The notes beneath the pieces were generated by a model. It was given only the letters and a program-made list of their open reading frames with translations. It did no database searches and was not told the origin of the DNA. The translations under genes and the position numbers were made by a program. From Scatomorpha merdavium (lineage in GTDB: Bacteria > Bacillota > Clostridia > Oscillospirales > Oscillospiraceae): DNA of 20,895 nt. The number at the start of each line of letters is the position of its first letter. Position 1 is the stretch's first letter. The stretch lies in assembly GCA_018711415.1 (NCBI GenBank), contig DVIJ01000063.1:1-20895 (forward strand), given 5' to 3'. Below are positions 1-6,603 of this stretch, piece after piece.

Positions 1-1
1 C

Positions 2-589
2 CGCGTTCTTTCCACCTGCTATACCCGCCCCAAGACCAGGGAGAACGTTCATCCCTGGTGGGCGTATGTGTATGACGAATACTTTGACGATGTGATCTGC
101 CCGGAGTACCGTGCACTGCATTATTCCACCACGAACCGGGAGGGCTACCGGGAATACAAGAGCCGGGCGTATCTTTGCAAGACCTGCCCCACCAGAGGGA
201 AGTGTACCGAGAGCGCCAAGAGCGAGAAAACAGTCTTGCGCCATGTCTGGCAGGACTATGTGGAGATGGCAGAGCATGTCCGGCACATGGCGGTATACAA
301 GGAGCTGTACCGGCTGCGAAAAGAGAAGATCGAGCGTGTGTTTGCCGATGCGAAGGAAAAGCACGGGATGCGTTACACGCAGTACAGAGGCTTGGCCCAG
401 GTCACGAACTGGGTGAAGCTTAAGTTTGCTGCCATGAATCTGAAAAAGCTGGCCACCTGGAAATGGAAGGCCAGTCATCCGGGGCCGGATGGCGGCAAAC
501 GAACAAGTTCGAGGGGAAACGCACAAGACTTTTCGGTTGTTTTCCCCGTCGTGTTCTTGTTTACAAACCAAAAACCTGCTCTGGCCTGA
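2..589 (+). CDS. IS1182-type transposase, C-terminal part (5' end outside window)
   Basis: The reading frame is open from the first bases of the window, so this is the 3' part of a longer gene (about 195 codons visible). It carries a CxxCPxxxxC cluster (CKTCPTRGKC), then RHVWQDY, then the segment KIERVFADAKEKHGMRYTQ, which fits the last catalytic Glu region of IS1182-family DDE transposases, then the usual tail FAAMNLKKLA. In the family this enzyme cuts and joins the ends of its own element. About 45 residues after KKLA are low in similarity to anything I recognise and end in a hairpin region. Intactness cannot be judged because the N-terminal half is missing from the window. The family call is from motif memory and is fairly secure; the exact IS name is unknown. 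Confidence 0.85.
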   Translation, partial: RVLSTCYTRPKTRENVHPWWAYVYDEYFDDVICPEYRALHYSTTNREGYREYKSRAYLCKTCPTRGKCTESAKSEKTVLRHVWQDYVEMAEHVRHMAVYKELYRLRKEKIERVFADAKEKHGMRYTQYRGLAQVTNWVKLKFAAMNLKKLATWKWKASHPGPDGGKRTSSRGNAQDFSVVFPVVFLFTNQKPALA

Positions 590-607
590 TCGCCAAAGCA
601 GGTTTTT
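571..607. terminator. Bidirectional intrinsic terminator between transposase and ECF gene
   Basis: A perfect 10-bp stem (571-580 with 597-606, arms aaaacctgct/agcaggtttt) has U-rich flanks in both directions. It overlaps the transposase stop codon and can end the plus-strand transposase transcript and the minus-strand ECF S-component transcript. Confidence 0.75.
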
Positions 608-617
608 CTACAGACTG

Positions 618-650
618 AGCGCCGCCCGAAATAGGGCGGCGCTTTCTCTT
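618..650 (+). terminator. Second GC-rich hairpin, T-rich on the plus side
   Basis: A perfect 10-bp stem (618-627 with 634-643, arms agcgccgccc/gggcggcgct) has a 6-base loop and is followed on the plus strand by ttctcttctt. On the minus strand it lies just after the ECF gene stop but has no U tract there, so it may only protect the 3' end. The right end of the insertion sequence may lie between this hairpin and the previous one. Confidence 0.5.
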
Positions 651-652
651 CT

Positions 653-1204
653 TCATGTCTCCAGACCGAAGCGGCGGTTCAGTTTTTTAAGCAGCTCGGA
701 CAGGGGCAGGATGAGCAGGCCCACGGCCAGGTTCCCCGCTGCCTGGATGAGGTCAAAGGGGAAGCCCGCGGCGATCCAGGCGAGCATCCCGCGCCAGTCC
801 AGCCCGTACATCAGCGCCTGCAGCGGCGCATAGAGCGTTCCAAAGGCCAGGCCGTGCAGTGAGCACACCACAGGATACGCCACCGCCGCCCACTTCCTGG
901 GCAGCTCCCGCGGCAGCAGCATCACGACTCCCCAGAGCACCGTCCAGATATAGAGGTACGGTATCCACCAGGGCAGAAAGCCGTTATACGCCCCCGTCAG
1001 AAACACAAAGATATAAATGGGATACAGCGCCCGCTTCCGGTAGACCACCGTCAGCAGCACCGTGAACATCCCGATGAGATGTATGTTCGGCAGGCCCTCC
1101 ATCAGCAGTTTCGACGTGAACATCATCACGCCGAACATGGAGTATACCGCCATCTCGGCTATCCGCAGCGCCAGCCGCCGGCCGTCAGCCCTTGGTGCAG
1201 ACAA
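653..1204 (-). CDS. ECF transporter S component, probably cobalamin-related
   Basis: A 183-residue, very hydrophobic protein with about five to six membrane segments, the usual size for the substrate-binding S subunit of energy-coupling-factor vitamin importers. Recognisable family stretches include MFTSKLLMEGLPNIHLIGMF near the N-terminus and PYLYIWTVLWGVVMLLP in the middle. The start used is TTG at 1204, overlapping the end of the upstream DUF4430 gene by 20 bases, which suggests translational coupling; the next Met, at 1153, would leave almost nothing ahead of the first helix. It belongs to the transcript controlled by the cobalamin riboswitch at 1744-1869. No ECF ATPases or T subunit are nearby, so it would share a common energising module (group II arrangement). 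Substrate is inferred from the riboswitch and the DUF4430 partner, not from binding residues. Confidence 0.8.
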   Translation of the reverse strand: MSAPRADGRRLALRIAEMAVYSMFGVMMFTSKLLMEGLPNIHLIGMFTVLLTVVYRKRALYPIYIFVFLTGAYNGFLPWWIPYLYIWTVLWGVVMLLPRELPRKWAAVAYPVVCSLHGLAFGTLYAPLQALMYGLDWRGMLAWIAAGFPFDLIQAAGNLAVGLLILPLSELLKKLNRRFGLET

Positions 1205-1613
1205 GCTCGTACTGCTCGCCGTCGGCGATCTCCGTCGTGTCCACGCCGCTCATGAGGTATTCACCGGACTTATAGAAGGCCCAGTAGAGCCCGTCGGATT
1301 CGTAGTCGGCGGTCATGCCATTCACGGTCTTGACGTAGAGGCCGTATTCGCTCTCGTCGCCGGCTATGAGACCGTTCTCCTCCAGGGCCTCGCGGAGCGT
1401 CGTGCTGTCCGTGTGGATGGTGAAGGTGACGGTCTTTTCCTCCGCCGTAACCTCGACGGTCAGGGTTGCAGCGCCCTCGCCGAGCTCTGTGTTTTTCGTG
1501 TAGGTCGCGGAATCCCACATGCCGCCGGAGCCCTGCGCGCCGCAGGCCGCGAGGCTGAGTACCAGCGCCAGCACGAGCGCCAGCGCCGCCGTCTTTTTGA
1601 TGTTCGCTTTCAT
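1185..1613 (-). CDS. DUF4430 lipoprotein (transcobalamin C-domain-like)
   Basis: A 142-residue exported lipoprotein: signal peptide MKANIKKTAALALVLALVLS followed by lipobox LAAC with Cys24 as the lipidated residue. The mature part is one DUF4430 domain with the typical DSTTLREALEENGLI segment, GLYVKTVNGM, YWAFYKSGEYLMSGVD and a C-terminal DGEQYEL strand. DUF4430 is related to the C-terminal domain of intrinsic factor and transcobalamin. ATG at 1613 was chosen because it begins the signal peptide and has AGAGG seven bases upstream; longer upstream frames run through the riboswitch terminator. It precedes and overlaps the ECF S component. Inferred role: capture of cobalamin or a corrinoid at the membrane surface and delivery to that S component. 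The domain call is strong, the ligand is inferred. Confidence 0.85.
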   Translation of the reverse strand: MKANIKKTAALALVLALVLSLAACGAQGSGGMWDSATYTKNTELGEGAATLTVEVTAEEKTVTFTIHTDSTTLREALEENGLIAGDESEYGLYVKTVNGMTADYESDGLYWAFYKSGEYLMSGVDTTEIADGEQYELVCTKG

Positions 1614-1643
1614 TTTTCTACCTCTTTTCCGAAATCTGCGCCT

Positions 1644-1680
1644 GAAAAAAGGCAAAGCGCCCTCCCAAAAGGGAGGACGC
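1644..1680 (-). terminator. Riboswitch-controlled intrinsic terminator
   Basis: On the minus strand a 10-bp stem (1671-1680 with 1657-1666, one G-U pair) with a TTTT loop is followed by TTTGCCTTTTTT. It lies between the cobalamin aptamer and the DUF4430 ribosome-binding site, so it is the expected expression platform: transcription stops here when B12 is bound. Confidence 0.8.
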
Positions 1681-1743
1681 GACAAAGAGGCGCGCTCTTT
1701 CCGCCGCGCCTGCCTGCCCCTGTCCCCCAAACGCCCGGGGACG

Positions 1744-1869
1744 GTCTGCTGCTCACGAAACGTCGGGCATTCCGGCTCGCGCCACGGGCGCACACGGCAA
1801 TGGCTGTTGCGGCGGATTCTGACCGCCTTCCCCCGGCTCCTCCCGCCGGGTCATGCCCGGCGCTCAGAC
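1744..1869 (-). ncRNA. Cobalamin riboswitch aptamer
   Basis: Read on the minus strand, the leader has the conserved cobalamin-riboswitch core: GGGAAGGCGGTCAGAATCC (positions about 1833-1815), then GCAACAGCC and TTGCCGTG, and then the B12-box-like AGCCGGAATGCCCGACG (about 1777-1761). Short closing arms GTCTG (1869-1865) and CAGAC (1748-1744) can form P1. A promoter lies just upstream and an intrinsic terminator downstream, in front of the DUF4430/ECF-S genes. A departure from the common consensus is GGTC rather than GGTG in the L5 region. Identified by eye; a covariance-model search would settle the exact boundaries and subclass. Confidence 0.8.
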
Positions 1870-1912
1870 GCGCAGACTGCGCGGGATCGTGTTTTTCTCA
1901 AACTGCGGCTAT

Positions 1913-1941
1913 ACTTTATCTCATTTTGCCCGCCTCGTCAA
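1913..1941 (-). promoter_or_regulatory. Sigma-A-type promoter for the riboswitch transcript
   Basis: Minus strand: -35 TTGACG (1941-1936), 17-base spacer, -10 TAAAGT (1918-1913); transcription would begin near 1905. The -35 box overlaps the stop codon of the upstream solute-binding-protein gene. Confidence 0.65.
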
Positions 1942-2828
1942 GCGTCAAGGCTCAGCCCGCCCACATACTCCCGGGCCAGTTCCAGGGCGTCCCCGTCCAC
2001 GCCCTCGAATTCACTCAGCTGGGCCTCCAGGAAACTGAGGCTCGCGGGCAGCTCGTATTCGCCGGAGGCGCTCAGCGCCGGGCGGGCCTCCGGCCCGTAG
2101 GCGAAGCTCAGGAACTCCCAAGCGCCCTCCACGTCCTCGCAGCTCTTGAGTATCGAGAGCGAAATGCATCCCGCCGCCGGCCCCAGGCCGGGACAGCCCG
2201 TGTCCCAGAGCGCGTCCGGCTCCGTCAGCATCGCGGCCAGCTGCGCGCTGCTGTATATGATTACCCTGTCCAGCAGCGTGGACTCTCCGGCGTATCCGTC
2301 CGCCTCCTCTCCGTATCTGGGCAGATAGGCAGCCAGCTCGTTGGGCGCGCCCCCGCAGCTTATCCAGCTCGGGAAGAGCAGGGCGCCCTCGTCCATCGCC
2401 TCCAGCAGCTCCAGCGCCTCCTCGGCCGTCAGCGTCGTGCGCCCGTCCAGCAGCGCCTTGGAGCAGCCCAAGCTCACCGTCCCCCAGCTTATGGGCAGTG
2501 AGTAGAGCGCCTCGCCCTCCATGAGCCCGTCCAAAAGGAAAGGCAGTATGTCCCCGCGGCCCATGTCCGCATCCACATATGATATTATGTCAACCAGCGC
2601 TGCGCTGTCGTAGGCGGAGCGGTCCGCGACGATGTCGGGGTCCTGCTCGCTAATGACCACGCGGTAGTCCTCGTTCGAGGCGTTGAAGAGGCGCACCGCG
2701 TCCGAGAGCAGGGCGTGGCCGCCGCCGTCGAGAGTGAGGACCGTCCTGGTATCCTCCGACTTGGAAGAGCCGCAGCCGGGCAGCAGCATGACGGAGATGA
2801 CCAGCAAAAAGACCAGGAAACGCTTCAT
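1938..2828 (-). CDS. Orphan extracellular solute-binding lipoprotein
   Basis: A 296-residue lipoprotein with signal peptide and lipobox LPGC (Cys19). The segment LTLDGGGHALLSDAVRLFNA, followed by YRVVI, resembles the N-terminal lobe of family 1 solute-binding proteins of ABC importers, and later GAWEFLSFAYGPEA matches the usual region near the C-terminus. At under 300 residues it is much shorter than the usual 400 or so and has no permease or ATPase beside it. ATG at 2828 follows GGAGGAGGAG with good spacing. It has no terminator of its own: the promoter of the B12-controlled pair begins inside its stop codon, so its transcript should run into the riboswitch. Ligand unknown; a sensory or chaperoning role for the downstream importer is possible but speculative. 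Confidence 0.7.
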   Translation of the reverse strand: MKRFLVFLLVISVMLLPGCGSSKSEDTRTVLTLDGGGHALLSDAVRLFNASNEDYRVVISEQDPDIVADRSAYDSAALVDIISYVDADMGRGDILPFLLDGLMEGEALYSLPISWGTVSLGCSKALLDGRTTLTAEEALELLEAMDEGALLFPSWISCGGAPNELAAYLPRYGEEADGYAGESTLLDRVIIYSSAQLAAMLTEPDALWDTGCPGLGPAAGCISLSILKSCEDVEGAWEFLSFAYGPEARPALSASGEYELPASLSFLEAQLSEFEGVDGDALELAREYVGGLSLDA

Positions 2829-2935
2829 AATATCTCCTCCTCCGCATTTTCTGAGCCAAGCATAGCACCCGCTTGTATCCGGTTTGCATCATCCGAAGGA
2901 CTAGTTATGAATTTTCTGTAAACAAATCATCGCAC

Positions 2936-2965
2936 TTGCGCGGCGACCGGGGCTTATAGTACAAT
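2936..2965 (+). promoter_or_regulatory. Promoter of the zinc-ribbon gene
   Basis: -35 TTGCGC (2936-2941), 18-base spacer, -10 TACAAT (2960-2965), expected start near 2972. The -10 box contains the ATG at 2964, which rules that ATG out as the translation start. Confidence 0.6.
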
Positions 2966-2987
2966 GTTCAAAAAAGGGGGCGGCGCC

Positions 2988-3284
2988 ATGAGAGAACTGA
3001 GCTGCCTGCGCTGTGGAGCGCAGATGCAATACATGATGAGGGAAAGGCTCCAGCTCGGCAAGACCGGCTGGATACTCGGGGACCTGCCCAATCTTTTCGC
3101 AGGGGCGCTGGATGCGGACATCTACGTCTGCCCGGACTGCAGCAAGCTGGAATTCTTTCTCGCAGAGGATGCGGCCGGACAGGACGAAACGCCAAAAAAG
3201 ACCTGCCCTTACTGCGGCAAGGAGATAGACTTCGACTACCCCAAGTGTCCCTTCTGCAAGCGCGAATTCAAGCGCCTGCCCTGA
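2988..3284 (+). CDS. Small protein with two zinc ribbons
   Basis: A 98-residue soluble protein with four CxxC pairs: Cys6/9 with Cys48/51, and Cys73/76 with Cys87/90. The first ribbon encloses a segment of about 40 residues (LQLGKTGWILGDLPNLFAG) seen in a family of uncharacterised clostridial proteins; the second is a compact C-terminal ribbon (CPYCG and CPFCK). Zinc binding is expected; nucleic-acid or protein binding would be typical for such folds but is not shown. ATG at 2988 is preferred over the in-frame ATG at 2964 because the latter lies in the promoter -10 box, and 2988 has a GGGGG Shine-Dalgarno-like run seven bases upstream. It is a single-gene unit ending in a bidirectional terminator. 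Function unknown. Confidence 0.75.
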   Translation: MRELSCLRCGAQMQYMMRERLQLGKTGWILGDLPNLFAGALDADIYVCPDCSKLEFFLAEDAAGQDETPKKTCPYCGKEIDFDYPKCPFCKREFKRLP

Positions 3285-3292
3285 GCCATATG

Positions 3293-3324
3293 AAAAGCGG
3301 TGAGCCTGTCGGGCTCACCGCTTT
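3293..3324. terminator. Bidirectional terminator between zinc-ribbon gene and valS
   Basis: A perfect stem of at least 11 bp (agcggtgagcc 3296-3306 with ggctcaccgct 3312-3322) with a 5-base loop and A/T flanks serves the two convergent genes. Confidence 0.75.
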
Positions 3325-3340
3325 GGCATTCTTGCGCTGT

Positions 3341-5977
3341 TTATTTGAGCTTAGCCAGGCTCTCCTCGAGGTTTGCTATGAGCGCCTTGGCCTTTTCCGC
3401 GCGTTCGCGCTCGGCGTTCACGACGGCCTCGGGCGCGCGGGAGACGAAGGCCTCATTGGCGAGCTTCTTGTTCTGAGCCTCAAGCTGGCCCCTGGCCTTT
3501 TCGAGCTCCTTCGTAAGCCTCGCGCGCTCGGCCTCGAGGTCCACGAGCTCGGCCATGGGCATGAGCACGCGGGCAGAGGACGTCGTCACTGTGACCATGC
3601 CCTTCGCGCTTTCCTCGGCGTCACTGCCGGCGCCGGAGATGCCGCGCACCTCGACTTCGCTGGCAGAGGCGAGGCGGCTGAGGTACTTCGCGCCGGCGCG
3701 GTAGGTCTCCTGCTCTGCGGCGCAGATGATGACCTTCGCCTTGCGGGAAGGCGGCACGTTCATGTCCGCGCGGCGGCTGCGCACGGCGCGGATGACCTCC
3801 ATCACGCGCTCGAAGCCCGCCTCGTCCTCGGGGAAGGAGAGCGCCGCGTCGTACTTCGGGAAGGGCGCTATTATGAGCGCCTCGCACTCGTGCGGCAGGG
3901 CCTGGTAGATCTCCTCGGTTATGAACGGCATGAAGGGGTGCAGCAGCTTCAGTATGCCGGTGAGCACGTACAGCAGCACGCGCTCCGCGCCCTCCCTGGC
4001 CTCCGCGTCGCCGGAGTTCAGGCGCTCCTTCGTCAGCTCTATATACCAGTCGCAGTAGCTGTCCCAGATGAAGTCGTAGATCTTCTGCGCCGCGATGCCG
4101 AGCTCGTAGCGCTCGAAGTTGTCCCTCACCTCGCCGACGAGGCTGTTGAGCTTCGAGAGTATCCACTTGTCGGGCAGCTCGAGCTTTTCAGGCAGGGCGC
4201 AGTCCTCGATGCTCAGGTTCATCATGACGAAGCGGGAGGCGTTCCAGAGCTTGTTGGCGAAGTTGCGCATCGCCTCGCAGCGCTCGACGTAGAAGCGCAT
4301 GTCGTTGCCGGGGCTGTTGCCGGTGATGATGTTGAAGCGCAGGGCGTCCGCGCCGAAGCGGTCTATCATCTCGATGGGGTCGACGCCGTTGCCGGCGGAC
4401 TTGGACATCTTCTTGCCCTGCGGGTCGCGGATGAGGCCGTGGATGAGCACGGTGTGGAAGGGGATCTGGTGCATCTGCTCGCAGGCGGAGAAGATCATGC
4501 GGGCGACCCAGAAGAAGATGATGTCGTAGCCCGTGACGAGCACATCCGTCGGGTAGAAGTACTTGAGGTCCTCGGTCTCCTCGGGCCAGCCGAGCGTGGA
4601 GAAGGGCCAGAGCGCGGAGGAGAACCAGGTGTCCAGCACGTCGGGGTCCTGCTCGATGTTCTTGGAGTGGCAGGCCTCGCACTCGGTGGCGTCCTCCTTG
4701 GAGACGGTGACGTGGCCGCAGTCCTTGCAGTACCATGCGGGTATCCTGTGGCCCCACCAGAGCTGGCGGGAGATGCACCAGTCGCGGACGTTGTACATCC
4801 AGTTCAGATAGGTCTTGGAGAAGCGCTCCGGAACGAACTTGACCTCGCCGTCCTCGACGACCCTTATGGCCTCCTTGGCGAGCGGGGCCATCTTCACGAA
4901 CCACTGCTCGGAGGAGATGGGCTCCACGTCGCTGTGGCAGCGGTAGCAGGTGCCGACGTTGTGAGAATAGTCCTCGACCTTCACGAGGTAGCCCTCGGCT
5001 TCGAGGTCCGCCACTATGGCCTTGCGGGCCTCGTAGCGGTCCATGCCGTTATATTTTCCGCCGTTTATGATCTTTGCGTCGTCGTCGAGTATGAGGATAT
5101 ACTCGAGGTCATGCCTCTGAGCGACCTCAAAGTCGTTCGGGTCGTGGCAGGGCGTCATCTTGACGCAGCCGGTGCCGAAGTCCATCTCGACATAGTCGTC
5201 CGCGACTATGGGTATCTCTCGGCCCACGAGCGGCAGGATGCAGGTCTTGCCGACGATGTTCGTGTAGCGCTCGTCGTTCGGGTTCACGGCGACGCCGGTG
5301 TCGCCCAGCATGGTCTCGGGACGGGTAGTGGCGATGATGAGGTCGCCGGAGCCGTCGGAGAGCGGGTAGCGGATGTGCCAGAGGTGGCCCGGCTTGTCGA
5401 CGTACTCGACCTCCGCGTCGGAGAGCGCAGTGGTGCACTTGGGACACCAGTTGATGATTCGCTTGCCCTTGTAGATGAGCTTTTTCTGATAAAGGTCAAC
5501 GAAGGTCTCGCGCACGGCGCGGGCGCAGGTATCGTCCATGGTGAAGCGCTGGCGCTCCCAGTCGCAGGAGGAGCCGAGGGTCTTGAGCTGCTCGACTATC
5601 CTGTCGCCGTATTTGTTCTTCCAGGCCCAGACCTCGTCCAGGAACTTTTCGCGCCCGAGGTCGAAGCGGGTCTTGCCCTCGTTACGCAGCTTTTCCTCAA
5701 CCTTTATCTGCGTGGCGATGCCGGCGTGGTCATAGCCCGGCAGCCAGAGCGTGGAGTAGCCGTCCATGCGCTTGTAGCGGATGAGCACGTCCTGGATGGT
5801 CTCGTCAAAGGCGTGGCCCAGGTGCAGCTGGCCCGTGACGTTCGGGGGCGGGATGACGATGGTGAAGGGCTTCTTTTCCGGGTCGCGCTCGGCGTGGAAG
5901 TAGTTGCCCTCGAGCCACATGTCGTAGATCTTCTTTTCGACCTGTTTGGGGTCGTAGACTTTCGGCAGTTCTCTCAT
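3341..5977 (-). CDS. valS: Valine-tRNA ligase
   Basis: An 878-residue class I aminoacyl-tRNA synthetase that charges tRNA-Val in the cytoplasm. The HIGH-type motif HLGH is at residues 52-55 within PPPNVTGQLHLGHAF, KMSKS is at about 523-527 (GKKMSKSAGNGVDP), and the zinc-like Cys pairs WCPKC and CKDCG lie in the inserted domains. The C-terminus is the charged coiled-coil arm (LEAERARLTKELEKARGQLE and on) typical of ValRS. The start at 5977 is chosen because AAGGAGG lies seven bases upstream; the longer frame from 6001 begins inside the T-box terminator. Expression is controlled by a T-box leader with a GUC specifier. Length and domain order are normal. Confidence 0.97.
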   Translation of the reverse strand: MRELPKVYDPKQVEKKIYDMWLEGNYFHAERDPEKKPFTIVIPPPNVTGQLHLGHAFDETIQDVLIRYKRMDGYSTLWLPGYDHAGIATQIKVEEKLRNEGKTRFDLGREKFLDEVWAWKNKYGDRIVEQLKTLGSSCDWERQRFTMDDTCARAVRETFVDLYQKKLIYKGKRIINWCPKCTTALSDAEVEYVDKPGHLWHIRYPLSDGSGDLIIATTRPETMLGDTGVAVNPNDERYTNIVGKTCILPLVGREIPIVADDYVEMDFGTGCVKMTPCHDPNDFEVAQRHDLEYILILDDDAKIINGGKYNGMDRYEARKAIVADLEAEGYLVKVEDYSHNVGTCYRCHSDVEPISSEQWFVKMAPLAKEAIRVVEDGEVKFVPERFSKTYLNWMYNVRDWCISRQLWWGHRIPAWYCKDCGHVTVSKEDATECEACHSKNIEQDPDVLDTWFSSALWPFSTLGWPEETEDLKYFYPTDVLVTGYDIIFFWVARMIFSACEQMHQIPFHTVLIHGLIRDPQGKKMSKSAGNGVDPIEMIDRFGADALRFNIITGNSPGNDMRFYVERCEAMRNFANKLWNASRFVMMNLSIEDCALPEKLELPDKWILSKLNSLVGEVRDNFERYELGIAAQKIYDFIWDSYCDWYIELTKERLNSGDAEAREGAERVLLYVLTGILKLLHPFMPFITEEIYQALPHECEALIIAPFPKYDAALSFPEDEAGFERVMEVIRAVRSRRADMNVPPSRKAKVIICAAEQETYRAGAKYLSRLASASEVEVRGISGAGSDAEESAKGMVTVTTSSARVLMPMAELVDLEAERARLTKELEKARGQLEAQNKKLANEAFVSRAPEAVVNAERERAEKAKALIANLEESLAKLK

Positions 5978-6002
5978 ACGTTTTCCTCCTTTTCGGGGCA
6001 TG

Positions 6003-6037
6003 AAAAAGCGCCCCGAAGCAAGTTAGCCTCAGGGCGC
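6003..6037 (-). terminator. T-box terminator hairpin
   Basis: Minus-strand stem GCGCCC (6037-6032) with GGGCGC (6013-6008), extended by a few inner pairs, followed by TTTTT (6007-6003). It competes with the antiterminator formed by the T-box sequence. Confidence 0.85.
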
Positions 6038-6247
6038 GGAAATATACCGCGTGGTACCACCTGAGTTCCACACATGGCGTGTGACACTCTCGGCTCTGTA
6101 ACGGGAGCACCCGTCCGGCCTACTCGAAAAAACTTTCAGCCCGGCGGCTCGGGGCCGACCTTCGGCGCCGCTTCACGGGAGCTTGCACCTTCCGCTCCCT
6201 CTCTTTGCATCGGCGAACGCCTACTCCTGCCCGTCTCAGCCTGTGTA
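6003..6247 (-). ncRNA. T-box leader of valS, valine (GUC) specifier
   Basis: The minus-strand leader carries the T-box sequence GGTGGTACCACGCGG (6061-6047), whose UGGNACC bulge reads the CCA end of uncharged tRNA. Stem I is visible: lower-helix arms GGGC/GCCC and upper arms GGCG/CGCC enclose an internal loop with AGTA on the 5' side and GAAGGTC on the 3' side, placing GTC (6159-6157), a valine codon, at the specifier position. The GGTGCAAGC near 6190-6182 fits the apical part of Stem I. Uncharged tRNA-Val should stabilise the antiterminator and switch valS on. Confidence 0.92.
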
Positions 6248-6253
6248 AACGCG

Positions 6254-6282
6254 ATTATAGCCCAAATTTACTGCAAAGTCAA
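6254..6282 (-). promoter_or_regulatory. Strong valS promoter
   Basis: Minus strand: -35 TTGACT (6282-6277), 17-base spacer, -10 TATAAT (6259-6254). Transcription should begin near 6247, the 5' end of the T-box. No terminator separates it from the trxA stop codon 16 bases upstream. Confidence 0.85.
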
Positions 6283-6297
6283 CAGTTTTTGCCGACT

Positions 6298-6603
6298 TCA
6301 AACTCCCAGCGCGGCGGCGATCTGCTCCTTCATTTGCACGCCTACGGCCTTGCCGACCTGCTTGCCGTCCTCGAAGTAGATGAGCGTCGGTATGCTCATC
6401 ACGCCGAAGCGCGAGGCGAGCGCCGGCTCCGCGTCCACGTCCACCTTGCAGGACTTTATCTCCGGGTGCTCGGCCGCGAACTCGTCAAGGATGGGACCCT
6501 GCATCCTGCACGGTCCGCACCAGGACGCCCAGAAATCCACCACGCAGCGGCCCGCCGCTATCGTGCTGTCAAAATCCGCGCTTGTCAGATGCTGTACTGC
6601 CAT
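6298..6603 (-). CDS. trxA: Thioredoxin
   Basis: A 101-residue thioredoxin with active site WCGPC at residues 28-32, the buried Asp23 of VVDFWASWCGPC, and the cis-proline SIPT near residues 71-74. It reduces protein disulfides in the cytoplasm. Its ATG directly follows the TAA of the reductase gene (TAAATG), and its Shine-Dalgarno AAGGAGG lies in the last codons of that gene, so the two are translationally coupled. It is the natural partner of the neighbouring flavoprotein. No terminator is visible after its stop; the valS T-box follows. Confidence 0.95.
   Translation of the reverse strand: MAVQHLTSADFDSTIAAGRCVVDFWASWCGPCRMQGPILDEFAAEHPEIKSCKVDVDAEPALASRFGVMSIPTLIYFEDGKQVGKAVGVQMKEQIAAALGV

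Noticed and set aside
1062..2501. A 479-codon plus-strand frame crossing DUF4430, riboswitch and solute-binding genes
   Set aside because: It spans three unrelated features, including a structured RNA, and has Arg/Ala/Pro-rich shadow composition.
3245..6064. A 939-codon open frame on the plus strand opposite valS
   Set aside because: It lies exactly antisense to a complete ValRS with all motifs; composition is low-complexity Val/Leu/Ala/Gly/His-rich as expected from a GC-rich codon shadow.
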